Shown here: positions 1 to 12,024 of the stretch, in pieces
How the letters are laid out: each line of letters starts with the position of its first letter
How positions within the stretch are numbered: position 1 is the stretch's first letter
Position numbers and translations under genes: made by a program
The notes under the pieces: generated by a model
Seen by the model: the letters and a program-made list of their open reading frames with translations, nothing else
What the model was told of the DNA's origin: nothing
Databases searched by the model: none
Assembly (NCBI RefSeq): GCF_016906535.1
Contig: NC_057384.1
Coordinates: 372,001 to 436,000 of the forward strand
DNA from: Rhizoctonia solani
Lineage: Eukaryota > Basidiomycota > Agaricomycetes > Cantharellales > Ceratobasidiaceae
Reading direction: 5' to 3'
DNA length: 64,000 nt

Positions 1-3000
1 AGTTTGGCAGTCCTTCACAAAGCCAGTAAACGTTGTGGATACCAGTTCGAACGTGATGTTATACTGGCAAGACCTGGAAACTTCGAGTTGGTGTCGTAAT
101 AACCAATACATGATGATGTGAACCTTACCAGCACGCGCTCATAAGTGCAAATGTTGGACTACCGCAACAACACGGCGCGAGCGTAGACCCATACGAATTA
201 TCGCAGGTGTAACCCCGTGGAAGAAACTCAAGGCTAAACGAGGGGTCACATACACGCAGAACGTCCTGGACAAGTTCACATGGATTTTTGCCGTCACTAT
301 TTTGCATCCATCTACAACAATCTCAGTCAACTAATAGATCAAAGTATTAATCCACATACAAAGTCATAGATCCATCAGCACATTCCGTCGGAGACTGTCG
401 GGAAGTAGCGCACCGAGCGCTACCCACCGCTATTGCGAGCACCAAGAGCGTGAATCCCATGGTCGATGCGAGCCCGGTAGCAGACAGAGATAAACGGGGT
501 GGTCCCGGAGTGGCTTGTATCGTCCCATGTAGAGGTTTTGTAGCTTGGCAGATGGCCAAGGTGTGGGATTACGCCATGATCGACCCACTCTGACAGCGAG
601 GTCGCTGGAGCTGACACCACGTGGCTAATTGGATAGTAAGATTATTGCAACCTCCCAAACAGGGACACAAACCCGAAGGCGCATAGACTCGTTCATCGAA
701 GCGCGCGCGGTCGTTTGTCAAAGGGACCAGGAAATTATTGTGAGAAGGTTCGATGGGAACTGACCAGATAGTTGCGTATACAAATCGACCTTGAAGCACA
801 GGGCCCCATCAACTCATGCACAGTGCGTAAACCGAGTAGCCTTTTAAGGAAGTATTACTATGCGGAGACTGTATTGCCGGCGTCGGCTCCGCGCGTATAG
901 GTTTATGAAACATGAGGCACCGAAGTCGGGGGTGTATTATCTGTTGAAAATATGCCGTCTACATCCACTAAGTACGAACAAGTAATAGGAACAACTAAGC
1001 GGTGGTCAGTTACGGTCAGGAGTGAAGCGAGTACCCTATCAAAGCTTTTTGACAAGCTGTGATGATATAATTATTTGACAAGGAGCTGTGGTGGCGCTTT
1101 CCGGACCGTCCTCCCACTACACCACCACCTTGCTTCCATATTTCAACGTTCCAAAAGACGATACCACTGAAAGTGGAGCGTGCTCCACAATGCTATCATA
1201 TTTTGCTGGTTGCAACGGGCACTCTATAGCTTGTAGTTATCGTCTGGTACGATCTTGGGTGCAGTTTAAGTATGTTATTCCTGGCGGGTCCAGAATCACA
1301 GTGCTATATTAGGACTTGGAACATTCCCGGGACCGAACTCTAAGTTTATCAACAGGCAAGCTTTGATCTTTGAGTCAAGCAATCCTGAAGCACCCTAAAG
1401 CTTTTATCCTGACTTCTGTGACTCCTAGATCGTCTACCGATAAATCGCATCACGTCTTTTCGTTGCCGATGCCGTACTGAGATTTGCGTCGCAATCGGTA
1501 AACACCCACCTTCGCCAGTTGTCTATTTGGAACTTTCACATGCCCTGATGCTAACGCTATCTACTTCAACAAACATTCTCTATCTTGTTCGGAAGCGCAG
1601 TCTGAGCTCGAAATTTTTGCTGATATGTTCAACGCCGTTAAATGCCATATAAATGCATCATGTCACCCCATAAGCCAAGCCTGCGCGCTGTATCGATAGA
1701 CGCTGCGAACGAGGCTATGGGATGTGGCACTGAATGTTTTCACACAGCGCGTGGACGCAACAAGGTGCCAGAGCATATTTGTGACCAATGCATGTTTGTA
1801 AGTGCCATTTCACTAACCCTAGATTAAAGTAACTGTATAAACGCAGGTCCATGAATCGAGACTCGATAATCGTATACATTTATGCTGCTCTTTCGAAGCT
1901 GAACCATGCAGTGCATACAGTCTAGAACCAAGGCCTGAATTGGCCCTAATCTAATTGAGAGCCATCACACTGTGGGGGTGAATCGCCGATGAACATGTAG
2001 AAATGCTATAATACATTAGGCTACACTAATTTCACTAATTTCAACAAACTATCTTTTCAGGCCAATCCCGCTACCGTACAGAAGTTACGCCCCATCCCTC
2101 GGAAACAGCTAGGAGCATGTGAGTTTGCAGGGATGTGCACTTGAATTAATATTGTAGGTACGCCTTGCGGGGAAATTTGTTCGCTAGCCGTCGCATTCAG
2201 TGCGCTGTACACTCTGTCTAAGCTGAACCCGCATTGCCGACCCGAACAGCTACTTTAATCAATCATTCAAGGAACTTGATGCCTAAGTAACAAGAGAACC
2301 AGGTTGGTCGCGATAACGCGCTAATTATGCCTGCTGGATAGAAATTAGATCAGAATTAGCCTTAAAATTACACACTTCCCTCAGAATTACGTTTATAGCC
2401 CTGGTACTTACCCCAACCGATGTCTTACTAGCTATTTTTATGATTTTGGAAGACGGCCATTTGAATACTGTACAGACGGCCACTACTGCGAAATCATGTT
2501 TCAATGAGGGGCTATGTCATGATGAGGTCCAGAGAATTCTATGCTGTTGGCCCCGGCCTTGCCTCCTTTTAGGAAGGCTGCAGTAGAACTTGTTCTGAGG
2601 TACATTCATAGGTTAGACAGGCAATCTTTTCAAGCTTGTGAGATTCGTACATAAGCGAAGAGCTTCTGGAAAGCCTTGGTGCCCCCAAAAGTAACGCAAC
2701 TTGTCCTCTGTAGATCATATGGGCGCTCTGTCCTACAGTTTGAACATTTCTTGATGATCCACGCAACAATGATTTATCTAGGTAGATACTTCAAATAATC
2801 CAGCTACATACTCTACGCTGTGTGAATAGATAGTGGTAAGACTCATTTTACGTATCAAGACCCGTGACAGTGGGATGCTTTGGCGCTGATTTGACATATA
2901 AGGCTAACGATCCAACCACTTAGAGTCGCTCTTGCTCCCGAGCTCTATTTCCGCACCATTTTCACAAGCAAGCAAATGTATCGGTGAACGATTTATAATT

Positions 3001-4356
3001 CGTTAGTCAGAACGCGAGCGGAAACGACTTGTATATTACAGTAGTGGTGAGGAGTTTAACATACCAAGGAGCCGCCCATCTGCGATACATTCGATAGCTA
3101 CAGTATGGAGCCAGGGCGGCCTTTGGACTTTCAACCGACCATCCCGAGACTGATATTTAGCATACCAATGCTGCAAAAGTTTGACGCTTAGTACAGAAGG
3201 TGAAAGGCGTTTCTTCGTCCCTGTTAAGACCCGGTACGACACTACATGCGTATTATCCGCCCCATTCCTCGCCCTGCGAGCAGTTCCATGAGAGTCATAG
3301 CGCCAGAAGTTGATATGCAATAGATAGTTTGGCATCTCAATTTGGATCGATTATTCAAGCTGAACTTGAGCAAAATTTATTTGAAGGGCTAAGTCTTCGA
3401 GGCTTCCTGGCGATATTACACGGTTGCACACATGTTGCTGGTATGAGACTTGCGTTTTATCCAGTGGCACTGTCATTTCATCTGGCCCCTGAAATCGACA
3501 ACTGGACCAAGTCAGGCCTAAAAGCCATTTCTTGGCCGCTTCTGAGGATTAATAGTAAGTGAACATACACGCACCGGATCCTACCTCAAGATAGATGGAG
3601 CGTTGGTTTCTGACTCCACAGTGTGAAATGACATCATCGATATCGGTTTCCGGTATGAGTGTAGTCGGAACAGCCCATTACCACCCAATACCATTTCGTC
3701 AAGCATATCCATGCCTTTCTTGAAGTGTATAAAGAAGGTTGCGAAGGAATGCCTCGAAATTGACCTGAACTTGCCGAAGAGGTATCCCGAGCGTTTATCT
3801 CTATCGCCTGTATGGTTTGATATATCGTGTTTGATTTGAAGGAATTTGTTTGGATACGGCGCTCAGGTTCTGCCAGCAAGAAGAACGTTACGGGTGGTGC
3901 CAAGCTCAAGATGCTCCAACTTCCGACGCATTACTCTACCTCCTAGCTCTAGCGCCCATGGGATAAGGTGAGATGTGCTCTGCGATTTGCATCGCATTCA
4001 GGCACATATTTTGAGGTCCCACCCGTGTAGAAAGCTCTAGCCAAACTGACGGTTGTCAAATCGTTTTATAAAAATATAATTTTCAATTCAAGTGTCCAGG
4101 TCGATGTATCTGATAACCGAGTTTATTCTCTGACTCTGTTTACGGTCACGGGATCGCGCCTCGCTATTCTCGATTTTCTACGCGTCGTTGGATCACAGTC
4201 ACGTGACGTCTATTTGGATCATCATCGACTCTGGCATTCTTGGGATTGTGTTATTCAATCTTATGACAGCGCCATAGCAATATCCACTTAACTGTGCTTG
4301 GATATCGTATTTGACTATTTTGGGTCCATATTTATCTGCTTTTTTGGGTTATCAAG
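1..4356. other. No supportable gene; featureless AT-rich sequence
   Basis: I see no conserved domain, no convincing exon chain and no tRNA or rRNA in this stretch. The open frames present are all under 100 codons on both strands and show no family resemblance. The last few hundred bases should include the promoter of the downstream resolvase gene, but I could not point to a specific element. Confidence 0.5.
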
Positions 4357-7300
4357 ATGGGCGTTCCTGGTCTGTGGGATGTATGTCCACGTTCATAATA
4401 TGTACCGACCTGTGGCTTATTTTGAACCAGATTATTAGGCATACGGGGAAATCCGAAGCTTTAGCCCAAATTGCGCTTGAAGGGTTTCGGCGAGACCAAG
4501 TTCTTAGCCCAATCGAAGGTAGTTTCGCTTCCTATGGGTAAGCTATAAACCTGGCTGACGATTAGACCACCAGGACTTCCCCCAAACACGTCGCACCCTC
4601 GGGCACTCAGGATAGGCATTGATGCATCCATATGGTTCTTTCATGCTGCATACGGCCGGGAGGGGGAAAATCCTGAACTTCGCACTTTGTTTTTTCGGTT
4701 TGTCCTTCGTTTTCTGCCCTCGAGACATATTCTGAAGGCATCGTCTATAGGCTTGCCAGGCTTGCCAGCTATACTTTCTGCCCATTATTTGTGTTCGACG
4801 GGCCTCAACGTCCAAGGAACAAGCGGCAAGTACCTCTAAGCGGAAGCCTAACTTGCCGCCAACATTTATTTGTACAGAGGCAAGACGATTAACACGAGGA
4901 TGAACTCGCTCGCGCCAGGCATGAAGAATATGATATCTGCTTTTGGGTTTGAATGGAGAACAGTAGGTGGATTTATTGTTATTTAAGCTGTATCTTGAAT
5001 ATGCTCTAGGCTCCAGGTGAAGCAGAAGCAGAGCTGGCTTTCCTCAACAGTACCGGGGTGATCGATGCGATTCTTTCTGATGACGTGGATAATTTCTTAT
5101 TCGGAGCTCGCGTTGTCATTCGCAAGTAGGCTTTGAAGATTTGTTCTACGATATTTACTACTTATGTGAGCACACGCTACCCAGTCCATCTGGTAGTTTG
5201 ACAGGAAATCGTGGCTATCCCGCTTTAAACCGTGAGGGCAAGGATGATGGAGTGCATGTCATGGTTTATCGGATGAACGACATCGAGAAGGATCCTGCGT
5301 GTAAACTTACTCGGGGCGGAATGATTCTTATTGCATTACTTAGCGGGGAGATTATGACCAAGTAAGCATAGTAGCTTTAGATAATACCCGGGCTCCTGGC
5401 TACTCATTTAACTAACATAAGTGGCCAATAGGGTGCCAAGAGATGCGGTCCAAAGACTGCGTTAGCGCTGGCTCAATGTGGGTTGGGTGACGAACTTCTA
5501 GATGCTTTTGAGACGCTCTCTCGTGAGCAATTCATCGACTATATTCCGAGTTGGAAAGCTGCGGTTGTTGAAGCTCTCCGTTCCGGTTGTGCTAATTTAG
5601 AAGGTGGCGAAGGAGACGCGGAAGATTCAGAAGAAGAAAGCCAAGAGGCTGCGATGACGCAAGTCAAGCTTCAAACATACCGGGAAGCCAGAACGGCAGG
5701 AAAGGCGGAAACAAAGGCAAAGGCAAGGTTACCAGCAAGGGTAACAAGAAAAAACCTCCAGCGAAGAGACAGCCCGCGCTTGCTGCTGCGCTTGCTGCTA
5801 GTGACTTTCCCGATATCGCAATTCTAGAAGATTATTATGCCCCATGGACTTCTGAGCGAGCCTTTCAGCTGGTGCCGTACCTCCTTGTCCCGTCTCGGGG
5901 GACCTGGACGAAAACGATACCCCGCCAGCAAGCCAGGGCTCAGCTATCACGTCTTCTCAGACTTCCACTAAATCTACTTCGAGATCGAAGAAAAAGCGGT
6001 CGGCACTGACTACCAATTCTGTCGGTACAGGTGGACTGACCTCAGATGTTCGTATCGGCTGGACTGGTGAACTTGCATTGGGTGCTCTAGGGAGAATTTG
6101 CGAACAGTATTTCGAGTGGGGGGTTCGTGAAATCATTCAGCAGCGGTTCCGTACTGTGCTTTGGCCTGCTGTTGTCTTGCGGGTACTTCGACGATCTATC
6201 ATGGAACAAGAGTGTACTCATACAACCGCTCGATCGCACGATAGCACTCTGAGGCCTAGCACTCCGACTCGAGGCCACTCGAAACGTATAGTCCCTGGAA
6301 CGCCGCAGAAACTCGTCAATCGTTATTTTGGAGGTGATTCAGACTCTGAGTCTGATCATGGATTACCTCCCGCCCTGGTGAAGAATAAAGGTGGTGATAC
6401 AACTCCAAGAGCTAAACGCCGGATATCGGTCGAAGGGGAGGAACTGGATACTCATCAACTCTTGCAAGCTGTGCGCGGGGAGAGGCACCATGTATCAACA
6501 GATGGACTACACGAATTGCGGGTGGAGATCGCGCCTGGTCACTTGGCCCATCTAGCTGTGCGTCAACTCTTAGGTACGCGTAACCCGGCCCTGTTGGCCG
6601 GAACGCTTTTCGATCTGGAAGAAACCCCTACGAAGGAGGTTGACGATGAGGAAGAAGTGGATGATGAAGAAGGAGGTGTAAGAAGGCTAAAATGGTCGAT
6701 CCATCACCTCTTCGTGTTTGGGTGCCCGCCGAGCTTGTACGGATGGTCCACCCAGAACTAGTACGGCTTGGGAAACACGAGGGACAAAGACCAAGTCTCG
6801 AACGAAGCCCGCTGGCTCAACATCTAGAAAGAAAGCAAAGACGATGGAAGTACCACGAAGAAAAAGTTATCATCCACCAAGCCTCATTCCAAAGGGAAGG
6901 CAGTCTTGAAGGAGAAACCGAGTAATATGCTGACTACCCTGAGTGGAGACGAGCTGGAAGAGACTACTGCATTAGTAACTGCATCTTATCATCCGCCAGT
7001 GTCGTCATCTAAACAACGTTCCGAGACTATTCGTATGCGAAATACTAGCCCTGGGATATCAGGAACTCATACCGTCAAATCACGGCTCCTTCCAGTAAAT
7101 CTTCACGTTCCGTTTCTACATTGAATACTATCCTGGAACGTTCGTCCTCACCGACTATACTTCTGGAACTCATCGCCCGTGGTCGTCCGTCAGCCAACCC
7201 CCCCGCGAGCAACCAAAACCAAACTCATCTCTGCCAGTGTGGGTGCCGTGGTCTCAAAGAAATCAAGCTCGGGGATACCAGGGGTTGAATATGTGCCATC

Positions 7301-8284
7301 ACCCCAGCGCGGCAAATCCGGTCTTGCCTGTACAAGCGATTCCTCAGAGCTGGAGGATATCAATTTCAGAGAACTCCTCAAACGGCCCAAGAAGCATAGC
7401 ACACCTGAGCTTGACTCGGGATCAGGAGAGGGCCGGTTCGGGTCAAGCAAATTCCATCGGCACAATCGCGCTCACAAGTCCCCCCATAGTTCATCCGGTT
7501 CTGAAATCGAGATCGTGAAGCTAAATCCAAAGCAGGCAAATACTAGGAAATCTGCCGCAGCTAGTTCGACGCGTCGGCCAATTACGCGCTCTCAGTCCAG
7601 CAGTGGGGGGTCCGAAGTTGAGATTCTCGACCGCTCTATTACACCTGTGCGCGCTAGAAAGCAAAAATCGCCTCCAAATGATGATACTGCAGAGCGCTTG
7701 GTAGCTGCGCCGCGTCAAGTACGTAGGACTAGCTTTGAGCATACATCACCCCGTGCATCATCAGCATCTGAAGGCGAGAGTCCTAAACTCCGTGCGCACT
7801 CGCAAAAATCTACAGCCAGACAGCACGGTCGACAGGCTCTTGTGCCATCTCATCCCAGGAGCTTGGCCGGATCGAACGTAGGACTAGCTTTGAGCATACA
7901 TCACCCCGTGCATCATCACATCTGAAGGCGAGAGTCCTAAACTCCGTGCGCACTCGCAAAAATCTACAGCCAGACAGCACGGTCGACAGCTCTTGTGCCA
8001 TCTCATCCCAGGAGCTTGGCCGGATCGAAGACCGGTCGCAAGTCTATGTTGACCGGAACCTCGGAAGGCATCATTGAAATAAGCTCGGATGACAGCGCTA
8101 TATTTCTACCCAAGATTGTCGCTGATATCGAAGCTATAGCCCATCCGAGTACTTCTACTGAACGAATTGACTCTTCTGCTGGGACGGGACGATTGGTCAG
8201 GTCGGTCTTGGACATAATCAAGCCTCACTGTCCAGTCCTCCGGTTAATCCGGACACCAGCGTCATTGACTTGATTTCAGACTGA
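4357..8284 (+). pseudogene. GEN1/Yen1-type Holliday junction resolvase (XPG/Rad2 family), multiply frameshifted
   Basis: This family makes symmetric nicks in Holliday junctions in the nucleus. Exon 1 (4357-4380) encodes MGVPGLWD, the family's N-terminus, and is followed by a gtatgt donor; exon 2 resumes at 4432. The XPG-N block includes RIGIDASIWFFHAAYGREG (about 4610) and PLFVFDGPQRPRNKR (about 4775-4815). The XPG-I block APGEAEAELAFLN..DAILSDDVDNFLFGA lies near 5012-5115, and the helix-hairpin block GAKRCGPKTALALAQCG near 5432-5482. The chromo-like region (EIAPGHLAHLA) is near 6525. The tail is long, Ser-rich and disordered, with SUMO-interaction-like motifs (IIEISSDDS, VIDLISD at the very end). 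The conserved GGDYD motif is broken: at 5345-5348 the G run appears one base short. More frame changes occur near 5640-5710, 5880-5905, 6690-6900, 7110-7200 and 8225. The break may be decay or assembly error; family identity is secure. Confidence 0.85.
7723..8029 (+). repeat. 155-base tandem direct duplication inside the resolvase tail
   Basis: The unit beginning gtaggactagctttgagc at 7723 recurs at 7878. Copy 1 spans 7723-7877 (155 bases) and copy 2 spans 7878 to about 8029. The copies are almost identical except for two single-base losses in copy 2 (in catcatcagcatc and gacaggctc). Because 155 is not a multiple of three, the duplication changes the reading frame of the tail. It is either a recent local duplication or an assembly stutter. 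Confidence 0.9.
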
Positions 8285-10660
8285 GCGTATTGCGAATTTG
8301 ATGAGTTTCCCAATCGCGCTTGTTATGTCTTATTTCCAGATTCTTATATGTGTTTTTGGAAGCTATTAATCTGTTGGTTTATTGCAACTTACAAGCAAAA
8401 GTGATAATCATTCACACTTGATGGTCAATTATGGTGCATCTGGCTAGTACCAGTGTTGGTTAGGCGTAATATGCGTATATGCGATCAAGCCATGGTCCTC
8501 GATAAACAAACATGTGAACAACAATACTGGAGGAGAAGCATTCGCCTATGCGTTGCTTTTAGGCACTGCCGGATCTGTATCATTAGATAGAGTTCTGCAT
8601 AGAGGAACGACCATCGGGATATTCGGGACAGGCTGACTTGGACACACCAAGAAGTATTTGGTTTCATATGTCGGAGCTTCAGGGGTCGAAGGAGCTTGAT
8701 TCGGACCTTGTCCCAAATCTTCAGAAGGAATAGTTTAAATATGGGATGTAAGTTGCTTGCGATTGGCTGGTTCAAGCTGAATTGACACCGTAACCCGTAG
8801 TAAATATTCTGGCTCTTTGAGTACAAAATAATGTTCTCGCCAAGCCAAGTCTTAGCAATGAATTCCGCTCCAAAAATACAGCGATTACAACTGAACTTTT
8901 GGCACGAGTAAAGGGGAAAGGCCGCACACGCATCTAAATCGCTCTTGCGGGTGATGCGGCTTGATTTGCCGTTCTCTAGTTCTCTCTTCCATCTCCTGAG
9001 CTCCAGTCCCACTCAGTTAAATGAATTGGATGTATATTGAATTGAAGTCTCTTCCGAATCAGTCTATACGGGCGTTAGCTCGTTTTGCTTCTTATTTTCT
9101 TCTGAAATGTGTTTTCACGCTTGTCTCTAGGACTCCTGTATCAAACTGAACCTGGACCTGAAAAACAGGCAATAGTCGAATTGAATGATCTGATCAAAGT
9201 CGAGTCTAAAATACAAGAAGCGTTACGCCTAAATTCGCGACTTAAATCTTTAGGTTATTGAATTTCTCTACGCCTACTCTCTGTGTAGCTGTCAGTAGTT
9301 TTGAGGGAAACTATCTGAAATTAACTGACTCAAAGTACTGTCAAGGGTACTAGCGGCCAAAGAACTGATACCTCAATAAAGTTTCCTCACGTCTAGCTTG
9401 CGTGGTACCCACGCTGTAGTGCTCAATATCGTTACAAGCTAATTTAGTTGACGCGGCAACCACAGTTGTATACCTCCCACACCATCACTTTAATCGAAAT
9501 CCAAATACTCCACGACTGCCAGCTTATAAGCACCAAATCACTTGTTAACCCTACTTCATCTTGGTTATCATAGAAAAGGTTCAAGCAGGCAGCATAGAGC
9601 AATGCTTGGGAATACAGCCGGTATTAAAACATTTTATTGGTAATACGACCGGGTCACGAGTTGATCATTATTGTCTGGCCAAACACGCGCGTACAAAATC
9701 TCACGAATTCATACCCCGGGAGATATTTCTCCTGATAAATACAATATCACGATCATTCAGGAGCTCATGTGGATTTCGCAGCGACAGCTATGTCGGCAGT
9801 CATTTGCCCAGCCTTTGGGTCCCCTTCGTGCTAATCTCAACATTCTTTTCTAGCGCTCGGAAGCTACTTGTGTCGTGCAACTGCTGGTACAGATAATTGG
9901 GCGGAATCGACGTGAATGCGTAGGCTGAACATGAGCCTGTCTCATATTGACATGGATGAGAATATTACTCGAAGTGTATAATATTAGTATAACGCCGGAA
10001 GTCGACTCACTATCAAAGATAAAAATCACAAAAATCACAAAGAGATAGTAACCAAGCCCTTAATTTATAGTGTCAAGTAATGACTGTGTACAAAATTATA
10101 TGCACAACGTACACATACCAATGTATGGATATCCAACGATCATTTTATATAAACTGTATATGGCAATCACGGACCCTTTGAGTGAATATGATACCTTTAA
10201 AGTAGGGATGTTATGCGCGATTAAGTATTGAGCTGTTCCTTGATAAATATTTGTACAAATCACAAAATAGGAGTTGGATGCTCTACTCGATATCAATTAT
10301 GGGCGCTTCTGAAGGCGATGTTTAACGCTCCCACATGCTTGCAATGCCGCCACAACGCGAGTAGGTCCCATGATCGACCATGACCCATCGCTCCTAGATC
10401 TCGGCGCATAAATAGGAGAGATTTTGGTATAAAATACCCATAGAGATCTGCTATTTTATTAGAATCACCAGCATACTCATAATAGTGCATATTGCTCACG
10501 TCTCCTTGATTTTACTGTCTTACGTACTCTTGATTGTCGCATCGCCAACATCTCCAGGCGACCAAGTAGCTGGTCGAAGTGAACGTATTCCTGTCGAGAA
10601 CTGCACAAAAGCCATGTGTCAGACTCATTGGGTGACTCCCCGTAAGGCAAAATTTAGTAT

Positions 10661-10798
10661 TTAGAACGCAATCTAGAACTGGGGGCGTTTAGAATGCTCA
10701 GATGTAAATATAAGACCCTTGAAGCATGTGAAATACCGTTGCATCCGCCGGTGCCGTTGCTCAGAGGAATTCTAAATTCTAGATTGCATTGGCATTTA
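10661..10798. repeat. Imperfect inverted repeat (hairpin or MITE-like remnant)
   Basis: The left arm (about 10661-10698) contains gcaatctagaa and gtttagaat. The right arm (about 10770-10798) contains the inverted counterpart attctaaa..ttctagattgc. The arms are separated by about 70 bases, and the outer flanks share ggtgac-type sequence. No target-site duplication could be assigned, so the MITE reading is only a suggestion. Confidence 0.4.
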
Positions 10799-11337
10799 GA
10801 GAGAGAGGGTGACCCCCTTTCTAAACATTTAGATACATTTTAAAATAGTTTGCAACTGTATTGGTGTCTGCTGAGTGCGCGCATACACTTGAGGTGACTG
10901 CACTCATATCCTGAACAGTACATAAACACAAGAATATATGCTATTCAGCGGCCTAATGCACATTGCAAGCGGAATTCTATAGCTATCAGATAACTGCAAG
11001 GACCTGTACCCAAATTGTTGTTGTATTGCCATCCATGTTCAATGTACCTATTAGTGCGTCACTTGGTTCACATCCATATCAACCATGGCACAACCGTAGT
11101 AAAACAATGTAAAAGTTCAAACACTGCCAGCTACCCAAGGCAGGTTGCTCCTGTTGCTGCTGGCTCATGGTCCAAGCGCATGCAACATAGCGTGAGCAAT
11201 GCCTAAAGCTGCCAGAACGTTTTTGAGACATGGTACAGTTCCACGCATATAAACTCTGAGGGCCGCAAGACAACCCACATCTAAGTATTTGCACTTCTTC
11301 ATTGATATTGGTTCATCTATCTATACATTTATCTATC

Positions 11338-11478
11338 ATGCCTCCTAAACCAAAGCCAAAACCCAATAAACCCCCCAAGTCAGCTGATCCAACTCCCCAA
11401 CTTGATCAACCCAAACGCAAACGTCTTACCCTACAACTACACAAGCCTGTTTCCCAAATCACACGTCTACGCCCATAG
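11338..11478 (+). CDS. Short basic Pro/Lys-rich ORF, unknown
   Basis: A 46-codon frame starts MPPKPKPKPNKPPKS and ends at a TAG. It is rich in Lys and Pro, with a KRKR cluster that could act as a nuclear signal. A TATA-like element and a CT/AT-rich leader (atctatctatacatttatctatc) precede it, so it could be a real 5' end of a gene. One reading is the remnant of a transposon gene start, because the sequence after the stop has no coding character. I do not recognise the product. Confidence 0.2.
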   Translation: MPPKPKPKPNKPPKSADPTPQLDQPKRKRLTLQLHKPVSQITRLRP

Positions 11479-12003
11479 TTGTGATGTAGCCGCGGTTATC
11501 TCAACTATGATATAGGGCCTGCCAAGATGAGGCAACGCGCGGTTCTGGCTGTAGATTTGCGCGAGTAAGAAAACGGCAACTCGGGTTCCTGACCCTACTT
11601 TGGAGGGTTGTACCTAGAAGATACAGAGCCCCTAAGGCAGCGGCAATACGTAGTTGTTGCCTGCACGAATTGAAGGGGCATCTTCATCATCAAGTATAAG
11701 TGAGTATATGAAATCAAGGTGATCCTCAAGTATTTCCATGACTTTTGGGGTGTTTGCCTCACCCCCGCCCTGTTTAAATACAGCATATAGAGGCTTTGTA
11801 TCCATTTCCACAACTGTATGTACAGGTCTTTTTGATTAAATTCTATTTCAAAAGCTCCCAAATCCGGTCGCTTGAATTTTTATAAATTTAGAAACTGATC
11901 GCGCAATTCCGCAATCATTGGCCTTACGGGAGGGACATAGTCACGGGGTCCTACTTGGCTGTCGGCACGGAGTCGGTCCGTATCCGACGGACCGATGATC
12001 GAG

Positions 12004-12024
12004 CGATTTAGAAATTCTAAATCG
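12004..12024. repeat. Perfect palindrome, 10-base arms with 1-base centre
   Basis: Arms cgatttagaa and ttctaaatcg flank a single a. The tttagaa/ttctaaa core also occurs in the inverted repeat near 10.7 kb, which suggests a shared repeat family or simple AT-rich coincidence. Confidence 0.5.

Noticed and set aside
8485..9012. 175-codon minus-strand ORF
   Set aside because: No domain, signal peptide or family resemblance, in a gene-poor region; kept only as a note.
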